A DNA stretch of 64,000 nucleotides, taken from assembly GCA_002416285.1 (NCBI GenBank), contig DICM01000030.1, positions 16,938-80,937 of the forward strand, read 5' to 3'. Positions 52,357 to 61,077 of this stretch are shown here, piece after piece. The position numbers and the translations under genes are program-made. The first letter of the stretch is position 1. Each line of letters starts with the position of its first letter. The DNA is from Caryophanales bacterium UBA5026. Lineage in GTDB: Bacteria; Bacillota_I; Bacilli_A; RF39; UBA660. The notes below the pieces were generated by a model. The model saw nothing but the letters and a program-made list of their open reading frames with translations, ran no database searches and was not told the origin of the DNA.

Positions 52357-53664
52357 TCAATGACTTGGCATAGTTTCCCTTGTTTCTACTTTTTTACCTA
52401 TCAAATAAGGATACTCTAGCGATGCTAGTTTAACTACTGCATCTTGATTTAATTCTTCTTTACTTCCTGGCCATTTCACAGTTAAATAGTTTCCGGTATG
52501 TCCAGTTAAGTAACCATCTTTTTCAGTTTCTGAAAGAACAACCATTTCACTCCCGATGAACTTTTCAAAATATGCTTGTTCTAATTCTTTTGAAAGAGCG
52601 ATTAAACTATGAACTCTTTCTTTTTTGATTGGTTCTGGTATTTGATTTTCCATTGTATCCGCAGCTGTTCCCGTTCTTCTGGAGTATGGGAACACGTGGA
52701 GTTTTGAAAAACCAACTCTCTTAATTGTATCAATTGTCTCTAAAAATTCTTCTTCTGTTTCACCTGGAAATCCAACAATTACATCGGTTGTAAGTGAGAT
52801 GTTAGGACGTATCGAACGAATTTCATTTACTTTGGCTATAAATTCAGAAGTATTATATTTCCGATTCATTCGTTTTAAAACTGTATTAGATCCGCTTTGT
52901 AATGGGATATGGAGATGATCTACCAATATTGAATATTCTTTTATTAATTTTAGTACATGAGTATTTAACTCAGTAATTTCAATTGATGAAATACGAATAC
53001 GTTCTAGCCCCTTAATTTGAACAAGTTCATATAATAAATCGGCAAAACCATAGTCATCTAAATCCAGTCCATATCCACCTGTATGAATTCCCGTTAAGAC
53101 AATTTCTTTATGACCATTCTTCACAAGGGTATATACTTCCTCTAGTACGTCTTTAGCAAGTTTACTACGTACATTTCCCCTCGTATATGGAATAATACAA
53201 TAAGAGCAAAAGTTGTTACAACCATCTTGGATTTTTACGAATGCTCTGGTTTTTGAAAAATTATTTAATTTCATAGTCTCAAATTTAACGTGATCAATAG
53301 CAGAAATACTTGCTTGTTTCTCATTTGTTTTTACATATTCACTGATAAACTCTGTAATTTTTGATTTTCCAACATTTCCAATTAAAATATCTGCTACCCC
53401 ATCGTCGACACTCGACCCGCTATTTTGAATGGAACACCCTACTGCCACTACAATCCCACCAGGATTTTGCTTTCTCACATGGTGAATTAGTTTTCTTGAT
53501 TTTTGATCTGCAGTATTTGTTACACTACAAGTATTGATAATTGAAATATCAGCAGGCTCAGTAAGTGGTACCTCGATATATCCATGATTTTTTAAATCAT
53601 CACTCATTACATCAGATTCATAGGAATTTACTTTACATCCTAATGTATAAATATGAAATGTCAT
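52357..53664 (-). CDS. mtaB: tRNA threonylcarbamoyladenosine methylthiotransferase MtaB
   Basis: MtaB adds a methylthio group to t6A37 of tRNAs reading ANN codons. The 435-aa protein has TLGCKVNSYES and NTCSVTN in the UPF0004 domain, the radical-SAM motif CNNFCSYC, and a C-terminal TRAM-like domain. The sequence GCKVNSYES separates it from MiaB (GCQMNQHD). I start at 53664 with GGAAGTG upstream. It stands in one block with the 53700 gene and rsmE, where rsmE-mtaB is a common Bacilli pairing. Confidence 0.94.
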   Translation of the reverse strand: MTFHIYTLGCKVNSYESDVMSDDLKNHGYIEVPLTEPADISIINTCSVTNTADQKSRKLIHHVRKQNPGGIVVAVGCSIQNSGSSVDDGVADILIGNVGKSKITEFISEYVKTNEKQASISAIDHVKFETMKLNNFSKTRAFVKIQDGCNNFCSYCIIPYTRGNVRSKLAKDVLEEVYTLVKNGHKEIVLTGIHTGGYGLDLDDYGFADLLYELVQIKGLERIRISSIEITELNTHVLKLIKEYSILVDHLHIPLQSGSNTVLKRMNRKYNTSEFIAKVNEIRSIRPNISLTTDVIVGFPGETEEEFLETIDTIKRVGFSKLHVFPYSRRTGTAADTMENQIPEPIKKERVHSLIALSKELEQAYFEKFIGSEMVVLSETEKDGYLTGHTGNYLTVKWPGSKEELNQDAVVKLASLEYPYLIGKKVETRETMPSH

Positions 53665-53680
53665 TTTTTCACTTCCTTTC

Positions 53681-53704
53681 AAAAACTAGACCAAAAGGTC
53701 TAGT
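53681..53704 (-). terminator. Terminator before mtaB
   Basis: ACTAGACC-TTTT-GGTCTAGT followed by T on the minus strand; includes the stop of the upstream gene and lies close to mtaB, so it may act as an attenuator. Confidence 0.83.
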
Positions 53705-54425
53705 CTAAATTTTTTCGAAATTCTTTTAAGGCTTCTAAAAATTCGTCACTTTCTTTTAATTCATTACTAACTGGTGCGATTGTTTTCGCTAGATTATCAA
53801 TTTCTATATTGCTTCTAAAGTCCGATAAATAATCATGAATACTTTTCTCTTTTTCTTTTAGTTCTTCTAAAGTATCTTCTAGTTCGTGATTATCCTTTGT
53901 AAAATCAAAACGGACCTGCTCCTTTTTTTCAAAAGATGGAACGGTTGGATATTCTAAATGGTCTTCTAATTTTCCATACACTGGTGAAATAAAGTCTGTA
54001 TTACGAAATTTTTTAGAGGCATATCTCTCTCTTTCAGAAACAGGTGGCTCTTCTGCAATAAATTCGGAAACCATTTTTTGTGGTTCTGTTTTCGAATTTA
54101 ATGTCCGTACTAATTCCTGATAACTGATGATTGATTTATCCTCTTGTTCCTGTTCAAATGTTGCGACAACATCCTCTGGTTTAGTATTTAAATCATCTTG
54201 CATTTTCGCTAATACTTCTTCTATATTTGACTTCTTTTCCAATGCTGGTCCTTCTTCCACTTCTCTTCTTGGTTTTGCTTCTATCAAGCTCGCTACGATA
54301 TCATCAATTTCTGCCCGATCTTTTTTTCGCTCAATATAGAAACGGAATCCCAAGAATGCTAATGTTGCGATAATGAAAATGCCTACGACAATTGGCATAG
54401 CACTACCAATCGAAAGCACTATCAT
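53700..54425 (-). CDS. Hypothetical single-span membrane protein with long acidic cytoplasmic part
   Basis: A 241-aa protein with the topology of division-ring anchors: residues 1-8 outside, one span at about 9-29 followed by RFYIERKKDR, then about 205 charged residues with predicted helices (ELEDTLEELKEKEKSIHDYL). The layout recalls ZipA or the N-terminus of EzrA, but no similarity is claimed. It is 4 bases downstream of rsmE and coupled to it. Confidence 0.65.
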   Translation of the reverse strand: MIVLSIGSAMPIVVGIFIIATLAFLGFRFYIERKKDRAEIDDIVASLIEAKPRREVEEGPALEKKSNIEEVLAKMQDDLNTKPEDVVATFEQEQEDKSIISYQELVRTLNSKTEPQKMVSEFIAEEPPVSERERYASKKFRNTDFISPVYGKLEDHLEYPTVPSFEKKEQVRFDFTKDNHELEDTLEELKEKEKSIHDYLSDFRSNIEIDNLAKTIAPVSNELKESDEFLEALKEFRKNLD

Positions 54426-54429
54426 AACA

Positions 54430-55143
54430 TCACCTCATCCTTTCATAATTTAATATGCTTAAAATAAAAATAGGAACTGTTTCAACCCTCATGATACGAT
54501 TTCCTAAAGTTACAGCTTCAAATCCAATACCGGTTAAATAAGATTCTTCTTTTTCCGATAGTCCGCCTTCTGGACCAACTGCTATTACTATTCTAGCACA
54601 ATTAGTCACTTTTTGTAAAGATGACTTAATTGTTTTTGCCTTTTCAGTTGTACTACAAACAATTTTAAGTCCTTCCCAATTTGGCATTGATTTATAGGTC
54701 ATAATTTCTGTAATTTCAGGAATATCAGTTCGATAAGATTGCTCGCTTGCTTCTTTACAAATCTTAGTCCATCGTTCTATCTTTTTATCGACTTTCTCTT
54801 CTTTTAGCTTAATAATACTGCGCTCTGTCATTACTGGTACAATTTTATGTACCCCAAGTTCAGTGGCCTTTTGTAAAACAAAATCCATTTTCTGTTCTTT
54901 TAAGAGTGGCAGTAATAATACGATTTCTGGACCAATTTCTTCTGTTTTTTCGATTTGTGATAAAAGTCGAATTTTGACTTCTTTTTGGACATCTTCTATA
55001 CAGCATAAATAAGGTGTATTTTCCAATACTACTTGAACCTTTTCTCCATCTTTAAAACGCATCACCGTCTTAATATGATGATAATCTTCTTTTTCTAGTA
55101 TAAAAATATCGTCTTTTCTTTGTTTCGCAAAATATCTTTGCAT
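54430..55143 (-). CDS. rsmE: 16S rRNA (uracil-1498-N3)-methyltransferase RsmE
   Basis: RsmE methylates U1498 of 16S rRNA. The 237-aa SPOUT-class protein has an N-terminal PUA-like domain (MQRYFAK ... DYHHIKTVMRFKDGE), LLPLLKEQKMDFVLQKATELGV, the SAM knot segment VGPEGGLSEKE and the end ILRVET-type LGNRIMRVETVPIFILSIL. Length and motifs are normal. In Bacilli it often follows dnaJ and prmA, which is not the case here. Confidence 0.95.
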   Translation of the reverse strand: MQRYFAKQRKDDIFILEKEDYHHIKTVMRFKDGEKVQVVLENTPYLCCIEDVQKEVKIRLLSQIEKTEEIGPEIVLLLPLLKEQKMDFVLQKATELGVHKIVPVMTERSIIKLKEEKVDKKIERWTKICKEASEQSYRTDIPEITEIMTYKSMPNWEGLKIVCSTTEKAKTIKSSLQKVTNCARIVIAVGPEGGLSEKEESYLTGIGFEAVTLGNRIMRVETVPIFILSILNYERMR

Positions 55144-55170
55144 AACATATCACCGTGTCTTATTATATCG

Positions 55171-55205
55171 AAAAAAATAGAAAAAGGCTAGCACTTTTTC
55201 TATTT
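55171..55205 (-). terminator. Terminator after the coiled-coil gene
   Basis: AAATAGAAAAAG pairs with CTTTTTCTATTT around an 8-base loop with T-run on the minus strand. Confidence 0.85.
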
Positions 55206-56624
55206 GTTCTTTGCTTTCATAGGTTTTCCATCTTGAGTACTAAATAAGTCCTTTTCAACTTGTTGAAAGCGAGTATTTATTTTTGTCTCATAAGATCTTT
55301 CAAGTTGTTTTAAATCTTCAGTATTATATAATAAACTGTACAATGTTTCTTGATCGGTGTGTGCAATGATCCAAATAATATTTAATATATAGATTGATAT
55401 CATCGGATTCCTATGGGTATGGTTGCTACTGTTTAATATGTTCATTAAACTTTTGCAATCGCTCAAATAACGAGCAATTAATTCTTTTCCAAAGGAACTC
55501 ATCTGATCGATAGTGTATTTAAATTCCGTTTTCTTTTCTTTCAGACTATGCTCGCTTTCAGATAATTTTAACTTATAATCAATGATTTCTTTTTCAAAAG
55601 AGAAATTATCATCTGTCATTTTCTCTCTTAAAATGGTTGCTACTTCTTTTTCCACGGAGTTTGAAAGGTAAGCAAACATTAGGTCATCTTCTAGTGCCAT
55701 TGATAAAATAGAATCCATTCCATTTTCAATCCAAATCTTTTTCTCATTATTATATAGTTCTTTCTCTTCTTCTAAACATTCTAATTTCTTTTCTAAAATG
55801 GTAATCTTTCTTTTTGTATGAATGATTTTACGAGTACACCATAATCTCACTATCGGGTTTTTTTCAAGATTATTTAATTGCTCTTTTTCTTTTTTAATTG
55901 AATATTCGCAATTTTGAATATCTAAAGAGGACATATTGGAAAACGATTTCAAAGCTGAATTTAATGATTCTTTATCGTTTTCAAGTTTTTCTAAATACTC
56001 TATTATTTTAGGAATTGCAATTAGATCTTGTTCTATTTCATTTAATTGACTCTGTTTTTCAATATATGTGTGCAATTCTTGACATAGTTCTTTATCTGAT
56101 AAAATCATAATTATTTTATCAATTAAATCATTATTTATTTCTAACTTGTTTTTATTAATAAGTCCATGGTTCTTTTTACTTGCAGTACTTATTACCAAAG
56201 ATTCTCCAAAAAGATTCCCATATCCAAATTTTCCAGTTGATAACGACTCCATACATTGATGGATTAGTTCTCGTTCTTCTCTCGGATAACTAGTAATGCA
56301 CGCAAAATTTAATTCTTCGTGATTCTTTTTTAAATGTTCCTTTTTTTCTGTTAACTGAGTAATTTGGTTTACTATAGTTTCGAACTGTTCTAAATTTGTA
56401 TTTTTTATTAGTTGAAGTCGCTCAATTTCTTGATCGATTCGATTCAATAAATCGTTTATTTTTTCATTTAGAATACGTTTGCAAATATCTGTTTCTACTT
56501 TCATCCGTACCAATTTTTGAACCTTTTTAAGCATTGTGTACAGTTCTGCTCTTAAAAATTCATTGTCATATAATCCTTCTACTAATTGATCTGCTTTTAA
56601 AATAACATCATTGATTTCTTTCAT
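55200..56624 (-). CDS. Large coiled-coil protein of unknown function
   Basis: A 474-aa soluble protein, nearly all helical. Coiled-coil stretches are seen at about residues 55-105, 185-300 and 345-375 (for example LEKKLECLEEEKELYNNEKK). A non-coiled region at about 110-150 holds CITSYPREERELIHQCMESL. No ATP-binding motif is present, so it is not an SMC-type ATPase. It is probably transcribed alone. Function unknown. Confidence 0.65.
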   Translation of the reverse strand: MKEINDVILKADQLVEGLYDNEFLRAELYTMLKKVQKLVRMKVETDICKRILNEKINDLLNRIDQEIERLQLIKNTNLEQFETIVNQITQLTEKKEHLKKNHEELNFACITSYPREERELIHQCMESLSTGKFGYGNLFGESLVISTASKKNHGLINKNKLEINNDLIDKIIMILSDKELCQELHTYIEKQSQLNEIEQDLIAIPKIIEYLEKLENDKESLNSALKSFSNMSSLDIQNCEYSIKKEKEQLNNLEKNPIVRLWCTRKIIHTKRKITILEKKLECLEEEKELYNNEKKIWIENGMDSILSMALEDDLMFAYLSNSVEKEVATILREKMTDDNFSFEKEIIDYKLKLSESEHSLKEKKTEFKYTIDQMSSFGKELIARYLSDCKSLMNILNSSNHTHRNPMISIYILNIIWIIAHTDQETLYSLLYNTEDLKQLERSYETKINTRFQQVEKDLFSTQDGKPMKAKNK

Positions 56625-56711
56625 TTTTATCTCCTACTACTCCATCAATTCAAGCATTTAATAATTTTTCATGCGAAAGATATGATATCACAAGAATCGG
56701 AAAAATTCAAT

Positions 56712-56734
56712 AAAAAAAACCGCTTAACGGTTTT
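56712..56734 (-). terminator. Terminator after trxA
   Basis: AAAACCG-TTAAG-CGGTTTT and more T on the minus strand; includes the trxA stop. Confidence 0.88.
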
Positions 56735-57035
56735 CTTCAATCCAACGATTTAATACTTCTTTGGGTATAAATCCATTCTTGGTTCCAATATGAGTTCCAT
56801 TTTTAAAAAGTAGTAATGTTGGCACACTCATAATTCCGTACTCACGTGCAAGTGTTGCACATTCATCAACATCTACCTTTATGATCTTTACGTTGCTTCT
56901 TTCATTTGCCAATTCTTCTAAAACAGGGCTTAACATACGACAAGGTCCACACCATGTTGCGAAAAAATCAACTAACACTACATCACTACTGATTAAATGA
57001 TTGAAATTTTGTTCTGTGGCATGAATGATTTCCAT
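56724..57035 (-). CDS. trxA: Thioredoxin
   Basis: A 103-aa thioredoxin with the active site WCGPC at about residues 28-32, the cis-proline in SVPTLLLFKNG and normal length without signal peptide. It reduces disulfides in cytoplasmic proteins. It follows the cvpA-like gene by 11 bases. Confidence 0.95.
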   Translation of the reverse strand: MEIIHATEQNFNHLISSDVVLVDFFATWCGPCRMLSPVLEELANERSNVKIIKVDVDECATLAREYGIMSVPTLLLFKNGTHIGTKNGFIPKEVLNRWIEENR

Positions 57036-57046
57036 GTGATTTCCTC

Positions 57047-57796
57047 CTATCTAATTGAATCACAAGAACTATTATTTTTAGTTGTCTCTCGATAACAAGC
57101 AAGTAATGGTTCTAAATTATCTATTTGTAACTTTCCTTTTGAAACTAATTTATCTACAGATTTTACATCAACAATATTATATTGTAGGAATATTTTAATC
57201 GTATCATAATTAAACTGCATCGCATTTTTTTCTACTTTATATTTTTCCTGTAACCCCTTAAAATCATCAAACATTTTAATCGAATCTTTGGAAATAGAAG
57301 ATAAAATTGGTGTATGGTTTAATATCTTATCTTTATAGCCTGATTTTGCTACAAGACTTAAATTAAAGGCCGGTAAACTGGTAATATATAATATTATAAA
57401 GATCCAAACAAATCCTTCAATTAATCCCACAACTGCACCTAATATTTTAGATGGTATTCCTAATATAATGGTCATTGTCAGTAATTTTTCAAATACCTTT
57501 GTTGCAAACACTAGCAACTTAAGGGCAATTGATAAAATACTGATTGCTAGTAATAAAGCAATTACCTCATAAATGAGGATATTAAGAGCAGTTACACCTT
57601 TAAATAATCCTCCAAACTTAAAGAATGGTAGATTTTCATATAAAAATTGTGATATTGGATTTTTTAAATAGAAAGCAATAATTACCACTGCAAAAAATCC
57701 TATAAATGAAACAAGTTCTCTAGTAAAGCCTCTTTTAAAACCTAAACAAGCACTCAGAACTAAAAATAAAAGAATTAATACGTCTACTAAATTCAT
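57047..57796 (-). CDS. CvpA family membrane protein
   Basis: A 249-aa protein with four membrane spans in the first 165 residues; the first, VDVLILLFLVLSACLGFKRGFTRELVSFIGFF, is the CvpA signature. CvpA proteins were tied to colicin V production and envelope functions, with no fixed biochemical role. A C-terminal soluble tail of about 80 residues is longer than in most members. It is divergent from rnhC. Confidence 0.85.
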   Translation of the reverse strand: MNLVDVLILLFLVLSACLGFKRGFTRELVSFIGFFAVVIIAFYLKNPISQFLYENLPFFKFGGLFKGVTALNILIYEVIALLLAISILSIALKLLVFATKVFEKLLTMTIILGIPSKILGAVVGLIEGFVWIFIILYITSLPAFNLSLVAKSGYKDKILNHTPILSSISKDSIKMFDDFKGLQEKYKVEKNAMQFNYDTIKIFLQYNIVDVKSVDKLVSKGKLQIDNLEPLLACYRETTKNNSSCDSIR

Positions 57797-57896
57797 CTTT
57801 TTATTCTCCCTTCTACTTCAATTATATTACAAATTAGAAAAAAATGAAAGAAATTGACTTTTTTTTATGGTATTATAGTAATAGGAGGAATGAGTT

Positions 57897-58841
57897 ATGA
57901 CAATTTCATTTCGCGTAAGTGATAATACAAAAGCAAAAATGATTGAATATTTTCAAGATAAAAAAAGAAGTAAGACCCCACCCTATGCAATTTTTCAAGC
58001 AAATGAAGCAGATACTGTAATTACCCTTTATGAATCTGGAAAAGTGGTTTTTCAAGGGACTACTGCTGATATTGACGCAAATATGTGGAAACAGACTGAA
58101 AGACATTTAAATCCTGGAAAAGTATTAGAAGAAAAGTCCGAGAAGAAAGAGAAAAAAGAGAAGGCTGAAATAAAGGAGCCAAAAGTTTATTATGCGACTA
58201 CAATTGGTTCTGACGAAGTTGGAACTGGTGATTATTTTGGTCCAATTGTCGTTACTGCCGCTTATGTAAAAAAAGAGGATATTCCATTTTTAGAAGGTCT
58301 TGGTGTGAAGGATTCCAAGAAACTGGACGATTTAAAAATTATGGAAATTGTTCCTAAAATTATTGAAAGAATTCCATATCAAAGTTTTATTTTAAACAAT
58401 GAAGAGTATAACCAAAAATATGGTCAAGATATCAATATGAATAAAATGAAAGCAATACTTCATAATAAGGCGTTAAGTATGATGATACAAAAATATTCAG
58501 ATGTTGAATATATCGTAGTTGATCAATTTGCGAAACCTGATGTCTATTATCGTTATTTAGAAGGAACATCAATTGTAAGAGGAATTACTTTTTTAACCAA
58601 AGGAGAAGACAAATGCCTAAGTGTCGCTTGTGCTTCTTTGATTAGTCGTTTTATCTTCTTAAAAGAGTTTGATAAGTTGGGAGAAAAAGTAGATCAATTT
58701 TTACCGAAGGGTGCTAGCAATGAAGTAGATGAAGCAGCGGTCAAAATCGTTAAAAAATATGGTTTTGATTTCTTAAATAAAATTGCTAAACTAAATTTTA
58801 AAAACACCGAAAAAGTAAAACAAAAAATAGAGGAAAGCTAA
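57897..58841 (+). CDS. rnhC: Ribonuclease HIII
   Basis: RNase HIII cleaves the RNA strand of RNA-DNA hybrids. The 314-aa protein has the TBP-like N-terminal substrate-binding domain (about 1-85), a charged linker (EEKSEKKEKKEKAEIKE) and the catalytic domain with IGSDEVGTGDYFGP, VKDSKKLDD, VVDQFAKPD and ACASLISRF, giving the DEDE residues. It is on the plus strand with AGGAGG before the ATG and is divergent from the cvpA-like gene, a common Bacilli arrangement. Confidence 0.96.
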   Translation: MTISFRVSDNTKAKMIEYFQDKKRSKTPPYAIFQANEADTVITLYESGKVVFQGTTADIDANMWKQTERHLNPGKVLEEKSEKKEKKEKAEIKEPKVYYATTIGSDEVGTGDYFGPIVVTAAYVKKEDIPFLEGLGVKDSKKLDDLKIMEIVPKIIERIPYQSFILNNEEYNQKYGQDINMNKMKAILHNKALSMMIQKYSDVEYIVVDQFAKPDVYYRYLEGTSIVRGITFLTKGEDKCLSVACASLISRFIFLKEFDKLGEKVDQFLPKGASNEVDEAAVKIVKKYGFDFLNKIAKLNFKNTEKVKQKIEES

Positions 58842-58857
58842 TTACTTTCCTCTTTTC
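58829..58857. terminator. Bidirectional terminator
   Basis: AGAGGAAAG-CTAATTA-CTTTCCTCT with T-rich flanks both ways, shared by the convergent rnhC and ogt genes. Confidence 0.88.
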
Positions 58858-59309
58858 TTATCATTATTTTCTAAATTTAGAAGAGTTTCTTTCTTATCCA
58901 ATCCACCAGCATACCCAACCATTTTACCACTGGTGCCAATTACTCGATGACATGGAACGATAATGGCAATTGGATTATTATGATTTGCCATTCCAACTGC
59001 CCTACAAGCTTTTTCATTACCAGCTTGTATAGCAATTTCTTTATAAGTTCTGGTTTCACCATATGGAATAGTTGTTAGTGCTTGCCATACCTTCTTTTGG
59101 AAATGTGTTCCACTAGGATTGATTGGTATCGTAAAACTAGTACGTTGATGATTAAAATATTCTTGTAATTCTTTTATTACTCCTTTTAAAAATTCAGTCT
59201 CTTTTAAAACTCCCTTACCATTTGTTCCAAAAGAACATTCTATTAATTTTTGATCTTCTTCTACTAGACATAAAGGACCAATTAGAGATTCATAAATATA
59301 ATAGTACAT
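58842..59309 (-). CDS. ogt: Methylated-DNA-protein-cysteine S-methyltransferase
   Basis: Removes alkyl groups from O6-alkylguanine by transfer to its own cysteine. The 155-aa protein has the active site PCHRVIG, the helix-turn-helix TYKEIAIQAGNEKACRAVGMANHNNP and the typical GYAGGLDKKETLL end. It has its own promoter with a leader of about 105 bases and shows no LexA box. Confidence 0.95.
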   Translation of the reverse strand: MYYYIYESLIGPLCLVEEDQKLIECSFGTNGKGVLKETEFLKGVIKELQEYFNHQRTSFTIPINPSGTHFQKKVWQALTTIPYGETRTYKEIAIQAGNEKACRAVGMANHNNPIAIIVPCHRVIGTSGKMVGYAGGLDKKETLLNLENNDKKRGK

Positions 59310-59422
59310 AGATACCCCTCCTCATAAGCAACATTATTAAAAATTCTGAAGGAAAGTAGCAGAGATGTAGCCACTATGAACTAAAATAATTGCTAATGAA
59401 CAAAAAACTGATTATTGAACAT

Positions 59423-59451
59423 ATAGTACTATAGAATAGTATAAATGTCAA
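59423..59451 (-). promoter_or_regulatory. Promoter of ogt
   Basis: Minus strand TTGACA, 17 bases, TACTAT. It lies about 110 bases before the gene, leaving a leader without obvious structure. Nothing else is seen in 59310-59523. Confidence 0.7.
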
Positions 59452-59523
59452 CGTTAATACATTATTCACTTTAGTTCTAAAAGTAAATAGCCCTCTTTAC
59501 TTAACATTATTGGATGTAATTAT

Positions 59524-59548
59524 CAAAAAAGCACCATTTACTGGTACT
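59524..59548 (-). terminator. Terminator after the J-domain gene
   Basis: AGTACCA-GTAAA-TGGTGCT (one G-T pair) followed by T on the minus strand. Confidence 0.82.
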
Positions 59549-59550
59549 TA

Positions 59551-60099
59551 TCATCTCTTTTTTATGGTTAATATTTTAGGTTGTTCTTCTTCATAATAAC
59601 TAAGGTATAAGTCAAGATAATATTGATTCTGCCTGTCATCATATAAATATTTTTTTAGTGATTTTAGTATTTCTATCTCACATTTGATAAAATATTCTTT
59701 AGTGATATTAGTATAGTCTTTTCTTTTTCTTTTCAGATATTCTTTTAACCATTGATCAAAGTTAAACTCACTTTCTTCTCTTGTTCTAGTATAAGTAGTG
59801 TAACAAGCGTATTGATTTGTTGCTCTTTGTGTGGTTGATGTATTTAATACAGTAGTATTCCTATGTTCTTGTCTTAATTTTGTATCATATTGCTGTCTTA
59901 ATGATAAATCAGATAAGACCTCGTAAGCTATAGTAATTGTTTTCATTACCTCTTCAGCCTTATCTATTTTCTCTTTTGATTCCCTAATGTATACGTCTGG
60001 ATGCCATTTTTTTGCTTGACTTCTAAATGCTTTCTTAATTTCTTCTTGTGTTGCCAATTGAGACACACCCAACACATCATAATAAGTTTTATTTTGCAT
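59551..60099 (-). CDS. Stand-alone J-domain protein
   Basis: A 182-aa protein with a J-domain at residues 4-72 (YYDVLGVSQLATQEEIKKAFR, HPD in KKWHPDVY, then YEVLSDLSLRQQYD) and a C-terminal half without the zinc and substrate domains of DnaJ. The end is rich in Tyr and Lys (EFNFDQWLKEYLKRKRKDY). It should recruit DnaK to a special client. It has a consensus promoter and its own terminator and lies far from the dnaK operon. Confidence 0.85.
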   Translation of the reverse strand: MQNKTYYDVLGVSQLATQEEIKKAFRSQAKKWHPDVYIRESKEKIDKAEEVMKTITIAYEVLSDLSLRQQYDTKLRQEHRNTTVLNTSTTQRATNQYACYTTYTRTREESEFNFDQWLKEYLKRKRKDYTNITKEYFIKCEIEILKSLKKYLYDDRQNQYYLDLYLSYYEEEQPKILTIKKR

Positions 60100-60130
60100 A
60101 AAATATCCCCTTTTTTAAGAATTATTTAGT

Positions 60131-60159
60131 ATTCTAGCAGACATAATGAGAATTGTCAA
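60131..60159 (-). promoter_or_regulatory. Promoter of the J-domain gene
   Basis: Minus strand TTGACA, 17 bases, TAGAAT. No CIRCE sequence is nearby. Confidence 0.82.
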
Positions 60160-60420
60160 ACTTTATAAGATAATCACTTAAAACACTAAAGAAATATATA
60201 AACAGGAATATTGATAAATAAAAATTACAAATAAAGAATTATTTTCATCCTCTTTTTAGTGATTATATTTAAAATTTTCTTACTGTGTGAATTGAAATTA
60301 TCAATTCGTTGTTTTAACTTTAAAGTTTATATTACGATAATAAACAAACTCAACAATAAAATATTTCACTAGATTATTGAAAAAGTGACGCAATATATAC
60401 CCAAATACATTATTGCAAAA
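60160..60420. other. AT-rich gap without recognised genes
   Basis: I see no reading frame with a ribosome site, no structured RNA and no repeat here. It separates the J-domain gene promoter from the tRNA terminator. Confidence 0.6.
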
Positions 60421-60441
60421 GAAAAACCCTTAAAAAGGGTT
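60421..60441 (-). terminator. Terminator after tRNA-Ser
   Basis: AACCCTT-TTT-AAGGGTT followed by T on the minus strand. Confidence 0.82.
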
Positions 60442-60452
60442 GCATTTCTTAA

Positions 60453-60543
60453 TGGCGGAGCAGAGAGGATTTGAACCTCCGCGCCGGTTACCCGACCTAA
60501 CGCCTTAGCAGGGCGCCCTCTTCGGCCTCTTGAGTACTGCTCC
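60453..60543 (-). tRNA. tRNA-Ser (anticodon GCT)
   Basis: A 91-base tRNA. The acceptor stem GGAGCAG/CTGCTCC, the anticodon loop CTGCTAA (anticodon GCT, reading AGC/AGU), the long variable arm (GTCGG-GTAA-CCGGC) typical of serine, the T-loop TTCAAAT, discriminator G and an encoded CCA are all visible. Confidence 0.95.
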
Positions 60544-60570
60544 AACTAACATATTCATTTTACTATAAAC

Positions 60571-60595
60571 AAAAAAAGAAAGCAACCTTTCTTTT
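60571..60595 (-). terminator. Terminator between the 60612 gene and tRNA-Ser
   Basis: AAAAGAAAG-GTTG-CTTTCTTTT and more T on the minus strand. Confidence 0.83.
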
Positions 60596-60611
60596 AAAAA
60601 AATATTATTTT

Positions 60612-61064
60612 TTATGATTCCAGTGTCTGTTCATAACCAATTGTTCGGTAACTTCCAGGGCATCTTAAATATGCTTTATAGCTTTCTTCTTTTGCCGAAT
60701 ATAAAATATATCCTAAACATTCTTCATCATTATTATTTGGATCTAGTATTGAATCTACATAATTCAATTTTACTAGTTCATTAAGTGTAATAACTAACGG
60801 ACTATCAATATCGGTTTGATCGTTAATATACTCTTTCGCACCTTTTACCATTTCATCTTCAAATTGTGTATAATCAACACTATTTTCTTCTTTTGTGTGA
60901 TCATCATAATTTTTTTTTGTTGAAACATTTAAACTGGAATTGTTTGAATTAGGAATAACACCTTTAAAATTTTCATTACTGATGATTATAATTACTAAAA
61001 TACAAGCTGCAAATACCAAAAGAATACCGAGCATTTCTGATAGTCCCCAACCTCTATTATTCAT
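60612..61064 (-). CDS. Small type IV pilin-like protein
   Basis: A 150-aa protein that begins MNNRG followed by WGLSEMLGILLVFAACILVIIII. A glycine, then Glu five residues later and a hydrophobic helix fit a prepilin leader, although Trp replaces the usual Phe or Met. The outside domain of about 115 residues holds a cysteine pair (EECLGYILYSAKEESYKAYLRC) as in pilin D-loops. I start at 61064 with AGGTG six bases upstream. It is 13 bases downstream of an NrtR-like gene. It may be a minor pilin for the same system as the two large pseudopilins. Confidence 0.7.
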   Translation of the reverse strand: MNNRGWGLSEMLGILLVFAACILVIIIISNENFKGVIPNSNNSSLNVSTKKNYDDHTKEENSVDYTQFEDEMVKGAKEYINDQTDIDSPLVITLNELVKLNYVDSILDPNNNDEECLGYILYSAKEESYKAYLRCPGSYRTIGYEQTLES

Positions 61065-61077
61065 AAGCATCACCTCG

